This document shows, piece by piece, positions 1 to 8,164 of a stretch of DNA of 64,000 nt. A program made the translations under genes and the position numbers. The notes under the pieces are model-generated. The model was not told the DNA's origin. It did no database searches and saw nothing but the letters and a program-made list of their open reading frames with translations. Numbering within the stretch: position 1 is the first letter of the stretch; each line of letters begins with the position of its first letter. The stretch comes from Aquimarina rhabdastrellae (GTDB lineage: Bacteria; Bacteroidota; Bacteroidia; Flavobacteriales; Flavobacteriaceae): NCBI GenBank assembly GCA_947387485.1, contig CANDNT010000013.1, positions 1 through 64,000 of the forward strand, read 5' to 3'.

Positions 1-1
1 A

Positions 2-74
2 GACCGAGTAGCTCAGTTGGTAGAGCATCTCCCTTTTAAGGAGAGGGTCCTGGGTTCGAGCCCCAGCTCGGTCA
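2..74 (+). tRNA. tRNA-Lys (anticodon TTT)
   Basis: The cloverleaf folds completely. The 7-bp acceptor stem pairs GACCGAG (2-8) with CTCGGTC (67-73), followed by discriminator A74. The anticodon stem TCTCC/GGAGA encloses the loop CTTTTAA, with anticodon TTT at 35-37. The T-arm carries GGTTCGAGCCC. CCA is not encoded, as is usual in this phylum. A tRNA-Leu follows 43 bases downstream, probably on the same transcript. Confidence 0.97.
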
Positions 75-117
75 CTTATTCTATTAGTGATTTTACTTCT
101 ATATACGGTCACTATTA

Positions 118-201
118 GCCCAGATGCTGGAATTGGTAGACAGGCATGGTTGAGGGCCATGTGTCCATTAGGGCGTGTGGGTTCGACTCCCACTCTGGGC
201 A
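118..201 (+). tRNA. tRNA-Leu (anticodon GAG)
   Basis: This is a class II tRNA with a long variable arm. The acceptor stem GCCCAGA (118-124) pairs with TCTGGGC (194-200), and the discriminator is A201. The anticodon stem CATGG/CCATG encloses TTGAGGG, with anticodon GAG at 152-154. The extended variable region between the anticodon stem and the T-arm, and the A discriminator, both fit leucine. Confidence 0.97.
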
Positions 202-382
202 CATTTAAATTTCTTTTTTCAAATTACATTTCAATCATTTTTTATCATTAATAAGATTATATTCTTATTTATAGTATTTAATAATTAATTTTAAGGTATT
301 GATTTGAGCTTTTCTATATAAAAACCACTACACATATACTTTATCATTAAATAGTTGCTTATATGCGCTAATACGGTAATAA

Positions 383-411
383 AAAAGGTATAACTAATTG
401 TCATACCTTTT
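383..411 (-). terminator. Rho-independent terminator of the TlpA-like gene
   Basis: The inverted repeat AAAAGGTAT / ATACCTTTT has an 11-base loop. On the minus strand it is followed by a run of T. It lies 47 bases past the stop of the thioredoxin-like gene, so it most likely ends that transcript. Nothing else stands out in the roughly 250 bases between the tRNAs and that gene. Confidence 0.6.
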
Positions 412-457
412 CATTTTTATCTTTTTGGTTTATTTAATAGCTGTTTTTATTTTCTTA

Positions 458-1018
458 CTATTCTTTTATTAGTTTATCTAATAGTTCTCGCGTACTACTA
501 CTATTCCAATCAGCTGCACCAATCTTGTCTACAATAATAGTCCCTTCTTTATCTATAACATAAGTTGTTGGCAATGATTTTCCGTTTAGAGGTTTTGGTG
601 CACTGGTTAAAGCTCTGTATATAGGAAAATCATATTTCTTATCATTCATAAATTTATTCAGCTCTGGATCATCATCTGTAGTTACAAATAAAAACACAAC
701 CTCATCTTTATAATCATTATATACCTTTTGAAGTGATGGCATCTCAGCAATACAAGGAGGACACCATGTTGCCCAATAATTGATTAATATTACTTTTCCT
801 TCTGTCTCTTTAAAATTTATAGATGGGGTATTAACACCATGCAGTTTCCAATGATATCCTTCAATTTTGGTTCTATCTTCTACTGCTACTACACTTGGAC
901 TAAAAGAAAATATTCTTGTTAAAAAAATTTGCATTAAACCTCTTGTATTAGGTATAAGGAATAATACTATAAAGATTGCAAATACAATATTTGAGATTTT
1001 GTTTTTATCAAGTTTCAT
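458..1018 (-). CDS. TlpA/ResA-like membrane-anchored thioredoxin
   Basis: A 186-residue thiol-disulfide oxidoreductase, probably anchored in the inner membrane and facing the periplasm. A hydrophobic segment at residues 10-24 acts as an uncleaved anchor. The thioredoxin fold follows, with the redox motif WCPPC at 85-89 inside the typical NYWATWCPPC context. A cis-proline region (SLPTTYVID) lies near residue 150. WCPPC and this length match the TlpA/ResA group, which reduces cytochrome or other periplasmic cysteines; the real partner is unknown. The gene stands alone between two terminators, and ATG at 1018 is the only sensible start. Confidence 0.88.
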   Translation of the reverse strand: MKLDKNKISNIVFAIFIVLFLIPNTRGLMQIFLTRIFSFSPSVVAVEDRTKIEGYHWKLHGVNTPSINFKETEGKVILINYWATWCPPCIAEMPSLQKVYNDYKDEVVFLFVTTDDDPELNKFMNDKKYDFPIYRALTSAPKPLNGKSLPTTYVIDKEGTIIVDKIGAADWNSSSTRELLDKLIKE

Positions 1019-1045
1019 TTAGGTATATTAAAAATTAGGTTTTAT

Positions 1046-1079
1046 AAAAAAAACGAAGCGCGATCAAGGATCACGCTTC
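1046..1079 (-). terminator. Rho-independent terminator of the lipoprotein gene
   Basis: The stem GAAGCG-GATC / GATC-CGCTTC has one mismatched pair and a three-base loop. On the minus strand a run of eight T follows. It begins about 27 bases after the lipoprotein stop codon and therefore separates that gene from the TlpA-like gene. Confidence 0.75.
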
Positions 1080-1105
1080 AAAACTAACAAAAAAACAACA
1101 ATGAA

Positions 1106-2017
1106 CTATCTTGAGACACTTCCTGATGGAAATGAGTCTATATTTAGTTCTAATGTATTTGTATCTGGCAAACTATTAGCGGCTGTTCCTGCTAATGGTT
1201 TCAGAGTAAATGGCGCTGGTGAGTTGTCTGGAAACGGTTCTACAGTAATTACTACTGTTCTGTTTCTAATATCTAATGGAAATGTAAATCCATTAGGTGC
1301 ATTTCTGAAAAAGTCTTCTCCTGGTAATTGTGGTCCCATTGAAGCTGTTTCACTAAATCCATCTTGTGCTCCTGCATTATCATCACTTGTATCAAATGCC
1401 GTAAAAGTTCCTGTTGATAATGGTCCATCTTGAGTTACTACCCATCCTTCATATTTCCATCCTTCGCTTAATGTAGGTAACATTAAACTTGCAGCGGGTG
1501 GCATTCCTGGAGTTCCAAACCATACTCCATATTGATCGTTACCGTTATTAGGTGTACCTGGAGCTTCATCTGTAGGAGTTCTTAAGAAAAATGTTCCTGT
1601 AGAACCAGTAAATCCATCTGCCGCTACTGGCATAAGATCTACAGTTGCTGTGTTATTTCCAGCTTCAAAAGGTGCTCTTAAATATTTTGTTGCTGCTGGT
1701 GCTGGGTCTGGATCTGGTACTGGTTCTATAGTTAAGACAAAAGCTGTTGCTGCTTCTAAGTTTGAACTTAAAACCTCAAAAGATGTTTGTGATAAAGTTC
1801 CTGAAGCATTTACATTAAATGTTCCTGTAGAAACAGGTGCTCCATTGACAATCACCCATCCTTCATAAGTATAATCACTTCCTAAATCTTCTAATCCTGA
1901 TAAGTTTAATGTAAGATTTGAGTTGTTAATTACATTTCCTGCATCATCATCACTACTACATGATGCCACTATTAATCCAAGTGACAAACATCCTGCTAAA
2001 ATTCCTTTTTTTATCAT
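1106..2017 (-). CDS. Lipoprotein with two RskA-like repeats
   Basis: A 303-residue exported lipoprotein. The signal peptide ends in a lipobox (VASC) and is followed by an acidic SSDDD stretch typical of Bacteroidota surface lipoproteins. Two copies of a module follow, at about residues 50-130 and 185-295. Each opens with a YEGWV...STGTF strand pair and later has a V(L/I)T(I/V)EP line followed by a D/P/A-rich turn. That pattern resembles the extracytoplasmic domain of anti-sigma-K factor (RskA-like), duplicated here without the cytoplasmic sigma-binding part. A sensing or structural role is possible, but no function can be assigned. No sigma factor is adjacent. Confidence 0.72.
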   Translation of the reverse strand: MIKKGILAGCLSLGLIVASCSSDDDAGNVINNSNLTLNLSGLEDLGSDYTYEGWVIVNGAPVSTGTFNVNASGTLSQTSFEVLSSNLEAATAFVLTIEPVPDPDPAPAATKYLRAPFEAGNNTATVDLMPVAADGFTGSTGTFFLRTPTDEAPGTPNNGNDQYGVWFGTPGMPPAASLMLPTLSEGWKYEGWVVTQDGPLSTGTFTAFDTSDDNAGAQDGFSETASMGPQLPGEDFFRNAPNGFTFPLDIRNRTVVITVEPFPDNSPAPFTLKPLAGTAANSLPDTNTLELNIDSFPSGSVSR

Positions 2018-2078
2018 TGCTTTTTTATTTTGATTATGCAGGATAAAATTACTGTACAGGATTTAATTAAAATGTTAG

Positions 2079-2756
2079 CTAGCTAACATTAGCTGTTTTT
2101 AGCATTCTAAGCTCTCTTCTATTAAAGTCTATTTGATTCTGTTCTTTTAATTCATTCATGATAATATTAAGCGTAGGTCTTGAGGTACCTATAAGCGTAG
2201 CTATATCTTTTTGTGTATATGGATGCCTTATAATGACATCTCCTGTGTTTTCGCAGGATCGACCATAATCTTCTTTTAATTCATCCAAAAATTCAAGTAA
2301 TCTAGTCTTTGTATCTTTAAATAATAACAAATGTAGTCTACGTTCTAATCGTTTAAATCGCATACCAATAAATTTGTAAATACGTAAACTAAACGATTCA
2401 TTATCTCTCATCAATTCGTGCATGGTATCTACACCTATCGGACAAATTGAAGTTGTGTTATCTATGGATTGAGCAAACTCTGTTCGCTTATGTTCTCCTA
2501 GTATAGCTTTTTCTCCAAAGATTTCTCCTTTGGTTAAAATAGCTTTTATTATTTCATCTCCTTCTTCGGAATAATATCCGATTTTCACCTTCCCTTTTTC
2601 TATTAAATAAATCTTATTAGAGGAATCTTCTTCAAAATAAATGTAATCGCTTTTCCTGTAGGCTTCAAATTCATGATTTTCTTGATATGCTCTAAATTTA
2701 TGGGGGCACAAGAGCTTAAAAAGATTAGAATCCTCAAAGAACCAAATCGAATTCAT
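2079..2756 (-). CDS. Crp/Fnr-family transcriptional regulator
   Basis: About 225 residues: an N-terminal cyclic-nucleotide-binding-like beta barrel (around 35-145), a long dimerisation helix (150-175) and a C-terminal winged helix. The recognition helix region reads TQKDIATLIGTSRPTLN. No Fnr-type cysteine cluster is visible, so the ligand cannot be predicted. A longer reading begins at a TTG codon, but ATG at 2756 is the more natural start. The next gene upstream is a paralogue in the same direction, 73 bases away, suggesting local duplication. A lipoprotein gene follows downstream and could be a target. Confidence 0.88.
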   Translation of the reverse strand: MNSIWFFEDSNLFKLLCPHKFRAYQENHEFEAYRKSDYIYFEEDSSNKIYLIEKGKVKIGYYSEEGDEIIKAILTKGEIFGEKAILGEHKRTEFAQSIDNTTSICPIGVDTMHELMRDNESFSLRIYKFIGMRFKRLERRLHLLLFKDTKTRLLEFLDELKEDYGRSCENTGDVIIRHPYTQKDIATLIGTSRPTLNIIMNELKEQNQIDFNRRELRMLKTANVS

Positions 2757-2829
2757 AATCAATGTGTTAACTTGTTAGTACTATTATGTCGTTTTTTTTA
2801 ACATATCCTTACATTTTTTTTATGATTAT

Positions 2830-3465
2830 TTATTGCGTACTCTGTATCTCTATTTTATAGTTTTTATACTGTATTAATTCTAATTCTTTTAATGATTTCA
2901 TAGCTGTATTTAATCTTGTTCTGGATGTTCTTATCAGGTTAGCCAAATCATTTTGTTTATACGGATGTTCTATTATTAATGCTTTAGTTTCGATATCACA
3001 ATAAGAGAGATGATGTTTCTGTAATTCTTCAAAAATTAACCACAGCCTAGTTCTTATATCATTATATCTCAATATATGTAATCTTTTTTCTAATCGTGAA
3101 AAACGATTATATATAATGTGATTAACTTCTTGTTTTATCACTTGTTCGTTTTTCATTATTTCTACAATTTCGTTAGTCGAAAAACTTATTAATTCTACAG
3201 TACTATCTGCTTTGGCAAATTCTGTTCTTGTCGAAATTCTAAGTATTGATTTTTCGCCAAAAAAATGTCCTTTTTCGATAATATATTTTAAAATTTCATC
3301 TCCTTTTTCTGCATAGTTTCCTATTCTTATTTTTCCTTGCAAAATAAAATACATCCTTCTTGAAGCTTCATTCTCACGATATATATATTCATTCTTATCA
3401 TATATCCTGTTTTTTCCTCTTTTTAAATAAGCTTCAAATCTATTAGTTTGAGAAAATATACTCAT
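2830..3465 (-). CDS. Crp/Fnr-family transcriptional regulator (paralogue)
   Basis: About 211 residues with the same architecture as the neighbouring regulator: a beta barrel (around 15-125), a dimer helix, and an HTH containing QNDLANLIRTSRTRLNTAM. Shared phrases in both proteins (KG.FFGEK, RTEFA, FSRLEKRLH) show that the two are paralogues. A TTG codon at 3483 is in frame, but ATG at 3465 is preferred. No iron-sulfur cysteine motif is seen. The roughly 230 bases upstream hold no gene. They contain an imperfect inverted repeat around 3522-3541 (TCTATCTAAGTATAGATAAA) that could be an autoregulatory site. Confidence 0.86.
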   Translation of the reverse strand: MSIFSQTNRFEAYLKRGKNRIYDKNEYIYRENEASRRMYFILQGKIRIGNYAEKGDEILKYIIEKGHFFGEKSILRISTRTEFAKADSTVELISFSTNEIVEIMKNEQVIKQEVNHIIYNRFSRLEKRLHILRYNDIRTRLWLIFEELQKHHLSYCDIETKALIIEHPYKQNDLANLIRTSRTRLNTAMKSLKELELIQYKNYKIEIQSTQ

Positions 3466-3694
3466 TTTTAATTTTATAGTCAACTTATAAAATCATGAGC
3501 TATAGTATCTCATAAGCATTTTCTATCTAAGTATAGATAAAATCATGTAGTAATCATATATGAGGTAGTTATGCAGCTTTACTACATTTGTTTACACGAG
3601 TGTTTTCCCTTTTTCACCTTACGTGTTTATTATATAAACGAAAAATAAAGGTTTTATATTGTTTTTGTCAGATACTTGAAATCATTCTTACTCC

Positions 3695-5152
3695 TTATAT
3701 AGTTGTTTCTTTTTGTATATTATTTCTTACTTCTTTTAAGGATGTTTCTCTTATCAGTTTTCCGTTCTTGAAGACAGTTTTTAATATCCCCTCTTTTTCT
3801 TCTGCTATTGAGCATTCATCTTTAAGTACAATCTTATTATTCTCCCTTTTAAGTTGTATTAATCCTTTTGCAGATTTTTTTGTTCCATCATCAGTAATTG
3901 GATCTTTAAATATAGCTCTTCCTTCTCCATTAATTTCTACGTATGTAGCTTTCATGGCAAATCCAAAAGTATCTCTTGTATTATATTGATATGTAAAACT
4001 ACCTATACCCAAAACTACATTGGTCGTTGCAAAACCCTTTTGTTTTAATTGTTCACAGATCTGTTGTGCTCTTTCTAAGGTAATACTATCTCCATAAATT
4101 GCTCCTATTTTAGGGTTCAATACTTTATATCCTTGTTCATTAACATATCCTCCAAACTCATCCCATAGGAGTTCTATAACGCCTTTGGCTATTATAGCAT
4201 TTTCATGATCACACCCACATAAAATTGCTACAGGATCACCAGAATCAGGTCGAATTACCAATTTCCCATCTCTGTTTAAAATTTCTTCTTTAAGCTCTGG
4301 TAAATATTGAGTAAGTACTTTCCATAAATCCCAAGTATCTGACACCACTGACAAAATTCCGTTAGGATATGTTTTTAATAACCTTTTAAACGTTTCTATT
4401 TCATCGTCTTTACTACCAGCGCACATAACGCTATGTTCTGTAGCATTAACACTACCTATAACAACTTCTTTAAAGATATCTGCATTATAATATTCTTCTA
4501 GTGTTTTACTTACCATCAAAGTATCACTACCAGAAAAAGCCAATGCATGTCCCATTCCGCTAAGGATAGCTGATTCTGTTCCCGACATTCCTCTCATCGA
4601 AAAATCATGTCCTTGCCATTGTACAAAATCGATATTGTCTTTATCTGTTTCTAAAGCAAATTGTTTTAATATCTTTAAGTACTCTAAAGCTATTGTTGCC
4701 GACGTACAGGATTGCCATATGATATTTGATATCAATGTTTCTATATAATTTGTCAACCAAAAAAACTCTGGTTTGGTATTTACTATAGTAAACATAGGAA
4801 CTCTAATCGGTACAATACTACCTTCTGGTAATGCTTTTATCTCAATAGGCAAATATCCTAAATCATGTAAATCTTCTATATGTTTTACATCATAATCTAC
4901 TCCTAGATATTGATCTACATAACGCTTATATTCTGTTGTTACTAAAGCTTTAGGTTGTTGAAAAAACGCAGTATCAAATTGTTTTATTAAATATTCTTTT
5001 ATAAAGTATTGTAATCCAAAAAATACCACTTCATTTATACCTTTTATTCTACTTTTTCTCGGTGTCCAATTTGAATATACTTTGGTTGTTCCTTGAGGAT
5101 ATTGTTCTTTATGTCCTAATTTATAACCGTCTGTCAAAAGTAATGGATTCAT
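3695..5152 (-). CDS. nadV: Nicotinamide phosphoribosyltransferase (NAMPT/NadV)
   Basis: This cytosolic enzyme joins nicotinamide and PRPP to give NMN, the first step of one-step NAD+ salvage. Its 485 residues match full-length NAMPT. Recognisable blocks are the N-terminal TDGYKLGHKEQYP, NWTPRKSR, QGHDFSMRGMSG, the region with the histidine of the family (NATEHSVMCAG), and RPDSGDP, which binds the phosphoribose. It is the last gene of the ADP-ribose operon but has its own promoter with an operator-like palindrome 11 bases upstream of the ATG, so it may be expressed separately. Prs in the same cluster would provide the PRPP. Pairing of nadV with prs is also known from large phages such as KVP40. 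Confidence 0.95.
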   Translation of the reverse strand: MNPLLLTDGYKLGHKEQYPQGTTKVYSNWTPRKSRIKGINEVVFFGLQYFIKEYLIKQFDTAFFQQPKALVTTEYKRYVDQYLGVDYDVKHIEDLHDLGYLPIEIKALPEGSIVPIRVPMFTIVNTKPEFFWLTNYIETLISNIIWQSCTSATIALEYLKILKQFALETDKDNIDFVQWQGHDFSMRGMSGTESAILSGMGHALAFSGSDTLMVSKTLEEYYNADIFKEVVIGSVNATEHSVMCAGSKDDEIETFKRLLKTYPNGILSVVSDTWDLWKVLTQYLPELKEEILNRDGKLVIRPDSGDPVAILCGCDHENAIIAKGVIELLWDEFGGYVNEQGYKVLNPKIGAIYGDSITLERAQQICEQLKQKGFATTNVVLGIGSFTYQYNTRDTFGFAMKATYVEINGEGRAIFKDPITDDGTKKSAKGLIQLKRENNKIVLKDECSIAEEKEGILKTVFKNGKLIRETSLKEVRNNIQKETTI

Positions 5153-5162
5153 GTTATTTTAT

Positions 5163-5187
5163 TTTGCGTTATTTATACGCAAATATA
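5163..5187 (-). promoter_or_regulatory. Operator-like palindrome with -7 box upstream of nadV
   Basis: A perfect inverted repeat with arms TTTGCGT (5163-5169) and ACGCAAA (5177-5183) around the spacer TATTTAT. On the minus strand the arm overlaps TATATTTG (5187-5180), a match to the flavobacterial -7 box TAnnTTTG. The palindrome therefore covers the expected transcription start, where a bound repressor would block transcription. A close copy lies at the same place upstream of prs. The Nudix regulator of the cluster is the obvious candidate binder, but that is inference. Confidence 0.72.
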
Positions 5188-5242
5188 ATTTATTTTTAGA
5201 ATTATCACTTATTATTATCAAATTTTAACATTAGGATTAGTA

Positions 5243-5977
5243 TTAATTCCTTCCTTTTTCGCGAGGATAAAGCTCTCTTACAATATCACTTTGCCAATAC
5301 TCTTTTGTATCAACATCAAGAATGGTAAGCCTACCTGTAAAACCTGCACCTGTATCTATATTCCATAGCTTATAGGCTTGAATTGGTGTTGTTGTATTAT
5401 AATTTGTTGTAGCGGTATGACCAATAAAAATCTCATGATAATGGCTAAAACGTTGTGGTTTTATTTGGTCATCTTCAAGTTTATTATCTTCGACTTTATG
5501 AGCTAATAAAGCGGTTTCCCATAATCTTCTATCCCAATAATAATTAGATTCATATTCTTCTTGTAATACGCCATGCATAGAAGTAAAACCCGCATGTATA
5601 AATAATCTATTTTGTTGATCTATGTAGTAATTTTTTAACTGCTTAAAAAATTGCTTATGACTTGGTGCAGTTATTAAGCCTGATTTAATATAGCTTTCTA
5701 TTGTAGCTTCTCCTCCGTGAGCTAACCAAATAGGATTAGTCTTTCCTTCCTCTAGCCATGAACCACACCATACATCATGATTTCCCTTAATAAAAATGCA
5801 ATTGTACTCTTCGTTTAATTCGATTAAATACGTTATAGTTTCTGCAGCTTCACTCCATCCATCAACATAATCTCCCAAAAAAATTAAAGTATCTGTAGGG
5901 TTTAATTGAACTCGTGTTATTATCTGATCCAAAGCTTTATATCCCCCATGAATATCGCCTATAACTAATGTTCTCAT
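5243..5977 (-). CDS. PPP-type metallophosphoesterase
   Basis: A 244-residue calcineurin-like phosphoesterase. The metal-binding motifs appear in order: GDIHGG (7-12), GDYVDGW (around 36), GNHDVW (around 65) and the histidines in FIHAGF (around 128) and IGHTA. The layout follows the PPP serine/threonine and Ap4A phosphatase group rather than Cpd-type phosphodiesterases. It sits between kptA and nadV, in the same direction, 68 bases after kptA. In this context it might remove a phosphate from an ADP-ribose phosphate or hydrolyse a dinucleotide, but the substrate cannot be read from sequence. Confidence 0.86.
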   Translation of the reverse strand: MRTLVIGDIHGGYKALDQIITRVQLNPTDTLIFLGDYVDGWSEAAETITYLIELNEEYNCIFIKGNHDVWCGSWLEEGKTNPIWLAHGGEATIESYIKSGLITAPSHKQFFKQLKNYYIDQQNRLFIHAGFTSMHGVLQEEYESNYYWDRRLWETALLAHKVEDNKLEDDQIKPQRFSHYHEIFIGHTATTNYNTTTPIQAYKLWNIDTGAGFTGRLTILDVDTKEYWQSDIVRELYPREKGRN

Positions 5978-6045
5978 TCTTTTATTCTTTCTCCTAAAAT
6001 AATTCCAATTTATTTTTACTCGGAGTTTTATGATTTAAACCTATA

Positions 6046-6585
6046 TTAAATTTTAATATACAGTGATGGTACATGATCTGTAAGCCAAACACCATTTTGA
6101 GAACGATAAAATTTAATATCAGATTCATGCATTTTTTTTGCATCTATAGTTAATATTACAGGCTTCCCTCTTCTTGATCCTACCTTGGTAGCTGTTTCTA
6201 TATCTTCGCTTAAATGCACATGATGCCTTTGCATTTTCAATAACCCTTGTTCTTGTATCACTGGAAGAAATTTTGCTATAGTTCCGTGATATAAAATCGC
6301 AGGTGGTTTTTGCTCTTGGTATCCTAAATCTACTTTGACCGAATGTCCTTGACTTGCTCTAATCAAGGTTTTATCTTCGTTTAAACTAAATCTTTTTTTA
6401 TCATTTTGTGCTACAACTTGATATAAAATTTCTCTATTCAATCCAGGAAAACGTTTATTTGCTTTTTGAAGTAATATATCTATTGATGTCCATCCTTCTT
6501 TATCCAATTGGATTCCTATTGTTTGTGGTTTGTGCCTAAGTATTAGGCTTAAAAATTTACTGATTTTAATGTGATTGTGTTTCAT
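6046..6585 (-). CDS. kptA: RNA 2'-phosphotransferase (KptA/Tpt1)
   Basis: KptA/Tpt1 moves an internal RNA 2'-phosphate to NAD+, giving clean RNA, nicotinamide and ADP-ribose 1'',2''-cyclic phosphate. The 179 residues are the usual bacterial length. An N-terminal winged-helix lobe (ISKFLSLILRHKP, KEGW) precedes the ART-like lobe, with RASQGHS, LYHGT, HVHLSEDIETA and RRGKPVILTID; these supply the arginine and histidine residues of the family. The start overlaps the end of the upstream crystallin-J1-like ORF by 20 bases. Its products, nicotinamide and an ADP-ribose derivative, are substrates suited to other members of this operon. Confidence 0.93.
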   Translation of the reverse strand: MKHNHIKISKFLSLILRHKPQTIGIQLDKEGWTSIDILLQKANKRFPGLNREILYQVVAQNDKKRFSLNEDKTLIRASQGHSVKVDLGYQEQKPPAILYHGTIAKFLPVIQEQGLLKMQRHHVHLSEDIETATKVGSRRGKPVILTIDAKKMHESDIKFYRSQNGVWLTDHVPSLYIKI

Positions 6586-6989
6586 TTCGTTTTTGATTGA
6601 TTAACTGTTTTAATCTATTGTTTTCTGGATATTTAAATTGTTCTCCAAAATATGCTTTGGTAATTTTTATCTCTCCAATTATATTATTATTGAATTCCTG
6701 AAGTTCCTCCGAAGGAATCCATAGTTCATCATGAATTTTCCCTCCTACATTTTCTACTTTATATTTTTTTATAAACGTTTTATTTATATTAAACTGTGTA
6801 ACAAACCCCGAATAACCTGATCCAGCATCATCTAAATTCCATTTAGTAGCTATCTCTATAGCATAAGCTTCGTTTAATACAGGATAAAAAATAGGTTGCC
6901 AATCTAATCGAGGTGGAAATTCTGTATAATTGGATTGATGTATTAATTCTAATTCAAATAGTCCTACAGGTCTATATAATACTGTTCAT
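6566..6989 (-). pseudogene. ADP-ribosylation/crystallin-J1-like ORF lacking a usable start
   Basis: An open frame of 138 codons plus stop runs from 6982 to 6566 with a clear protein-like reading (LYRPVGLFELELIHQS, then PPRLDWQPIFYPVLNEAYA, and GGKIHDELWIPSEEL). I recognise this as the small family annotated ADP-ribosylation/crystallin J1. The frame contains no ATG, GTG or TTG, and a TGA lies two codons before its first readable codon. An ATG at 6989 is followed after two codons by a +1 shift into this frame. Removing one base would give M-T-V-LYRPVGL, the expected N-terminus. This is therefore either a recent frameshift mutation, a sequencing error, or an unusual start. The rest of the frame is undamaged, so decay would be very recent. 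Confidence 0.75.
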
Positions 6990-7007
6990 TTTTTGATTGA
7001 TACTTTT

Positions 7008-7526
7008 TTAACTTTTTAAAATCTCTTTATATAAATTATAATTTTCTTCGTCAAAGCATACAAATAGTACTTTTTCGATCTCGTTTATATTTTCAAAATT
7101 TTGTACAGTAGCTATAGCTATCTTTGCTGCTTTATCCTTAGGAAATCTATATGTCCCCGTACTTATATTAGGAAACGCTATGGTTTTAACACTATGTTTA
7201 ACAGCTAAATGTAACGCGTTTGTATAGCAATTAGCTAGTAAATCTTTTTCTTTACGTTCTTTCTCTCCTCCATTATAAATAGGTCCTACAGTATGAATTA
7301 CATAATTCGCATCTAAGTTTCCTGCTGTAGTAATTACAGCTTCTCCTATTTTACATTTTCCTTGTGTATTTCTAATTTTTTGACAAGCTTCTAATATTGC
7401 TTTTCCTCCTCTTCTATGAATTGCACCATCTACTCCTCCACCTCCTAATAATGAAGAATTTGCTGCATTAACAATAGCATCTACAGCAACTTTTGTTATA
7501 TCTCCTTTTAATAGTTCTATTTTCAT
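7008..7526 (-). CDS. Macrodomain ADP-ribose hydrolase (YmdB-like)
   Basis: A 172-residue stand-alone macrodomain. The ADP-ribose-binding motifs are complete: [16 protein letters not shown] near the start, the [14 protein letters not shown] loop, TTAGNL, VIHTVGP, and the phosphate loop [11 protein letters not shown]. This subgroup hydrolyses O-acetyl-ADP-ribose and mono-ADP-ribosyl esters; yeast Poa1p, also a macrodomain, removes the phosphate from ADP-ribose 1''-phosphate. Its ATG overlaps the TGA of the DUF4291 gene (ATGA), so the two are translationally coupled. With kptA downstream, a role in clearing ADP-ribose phosphate is attractive but unproven. Confidence 0.93.
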   Translation of the reverse strand: MKIELLKGDITKVAVDAIVNAANSSLLGGGGVDGAIHRRGGKAILEACQKIRNTQGKCKIGEAVITTAGNLDANYVIHTVGPIYNGGEKERKEKDLLANCYTNALHLAVKHSVKTIAFPNISTGTYRFPKDKAAKIAIATVQNFENINEIEKVLFVCFDEENYNLYKEILKS

Positions 7527-8158
7527 GTTATCTGTAGAAATGTTTTTAGTTCTTGATCTTCTATTAAAAAAGGTTTTTCGTGAGGTAATGTTAGTTTATC
7601 CAACTCATTATTCATCACAAATTTCCTCTGTTCTTCTACATAGGCAGATATATCTTCTATTTCTATAATATCCTTCTTTGCATAACTTTTAATAAATTCA
7701 TTTCGTAATCCTATTTGAATCGCTCTTCTCTCTAATTTATCTCCATATGGATTATGATCTGGATCCCATTGTAATCTTACATCTGATTCTTTTATTGCTT
7801 TCTGCCAATTTTCTCTACTATCATATAGAGATGCCTTATATGATGAATATACCGCATGTTTTAAGTATTTTAAAAAAGCTTTTTTATTTAAATGAATAGC
7901 TAAAACCACTTCTTGTCCATGTTTGGTTCCCCAACTATTTCGATACATCATCCATAAAAAATTAGGTTTGACCCATGTCATTCGATCTAAACTAAATGCT
8001 CCTCCAAAATATTGATTTATTACTGCAAAACCCCCTATTTCTTTTCTATAAGATTGATATACTATAATTTTTTCTTCATCATATTGCGCCATAATATGAT
8101 GTCCACTTGATGGCCATACTTTTTCCTGTTCTTTGTAGTTTTTTAATTGAATCTTCAT
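7523..8158 (-). CDS. DUF4291-family protein
   Basis: A 211-residue protein that I recognise as DUF4291 from its blocks [36 protein letters not shown] and [23 protein letters not shown]. The family has no established biochemical function that I can vouch for. The conserved R, W, Y and D residues suggest an enzyme or nucleotide binder. It is cytosolic, with no signal or membrane segment. The gene starts 6 bases after the NADAR stop and overlaps the macrodomain start by 4 bases. This placement inside an ADP-ribose operon is the best functional clue available. Confidence 0.85.
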   Translation of the reverse strand: MKIQLKNYKEQEKVWPSSGHHIMAQYDEEKIIVYQSYRKEIGGFAVINQYFGGAFSLDRMTWVKPNFLWMMYRNSWGTKHGQEVVLAIHLNKKAFLKYLKHAVYSSYKASLYDSRENWQKAIKESDVRLQWDPDHNPYGDKLERRAIQIGLRNEFIKSYAKKDIIEIEDISAYVEEQRKFVMNNELDKLTLPHEKPFLIEDQELKTFLQIT

Positions 8159-8164
8159 TATTTT

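Noticed and set aside
1101-1433. Plus-strand frame of 110 codons opposite the lipoprotein gene
   Set aside because: Mirror frame of a real gene; no ribosome site, and the residues do not look like a protein.
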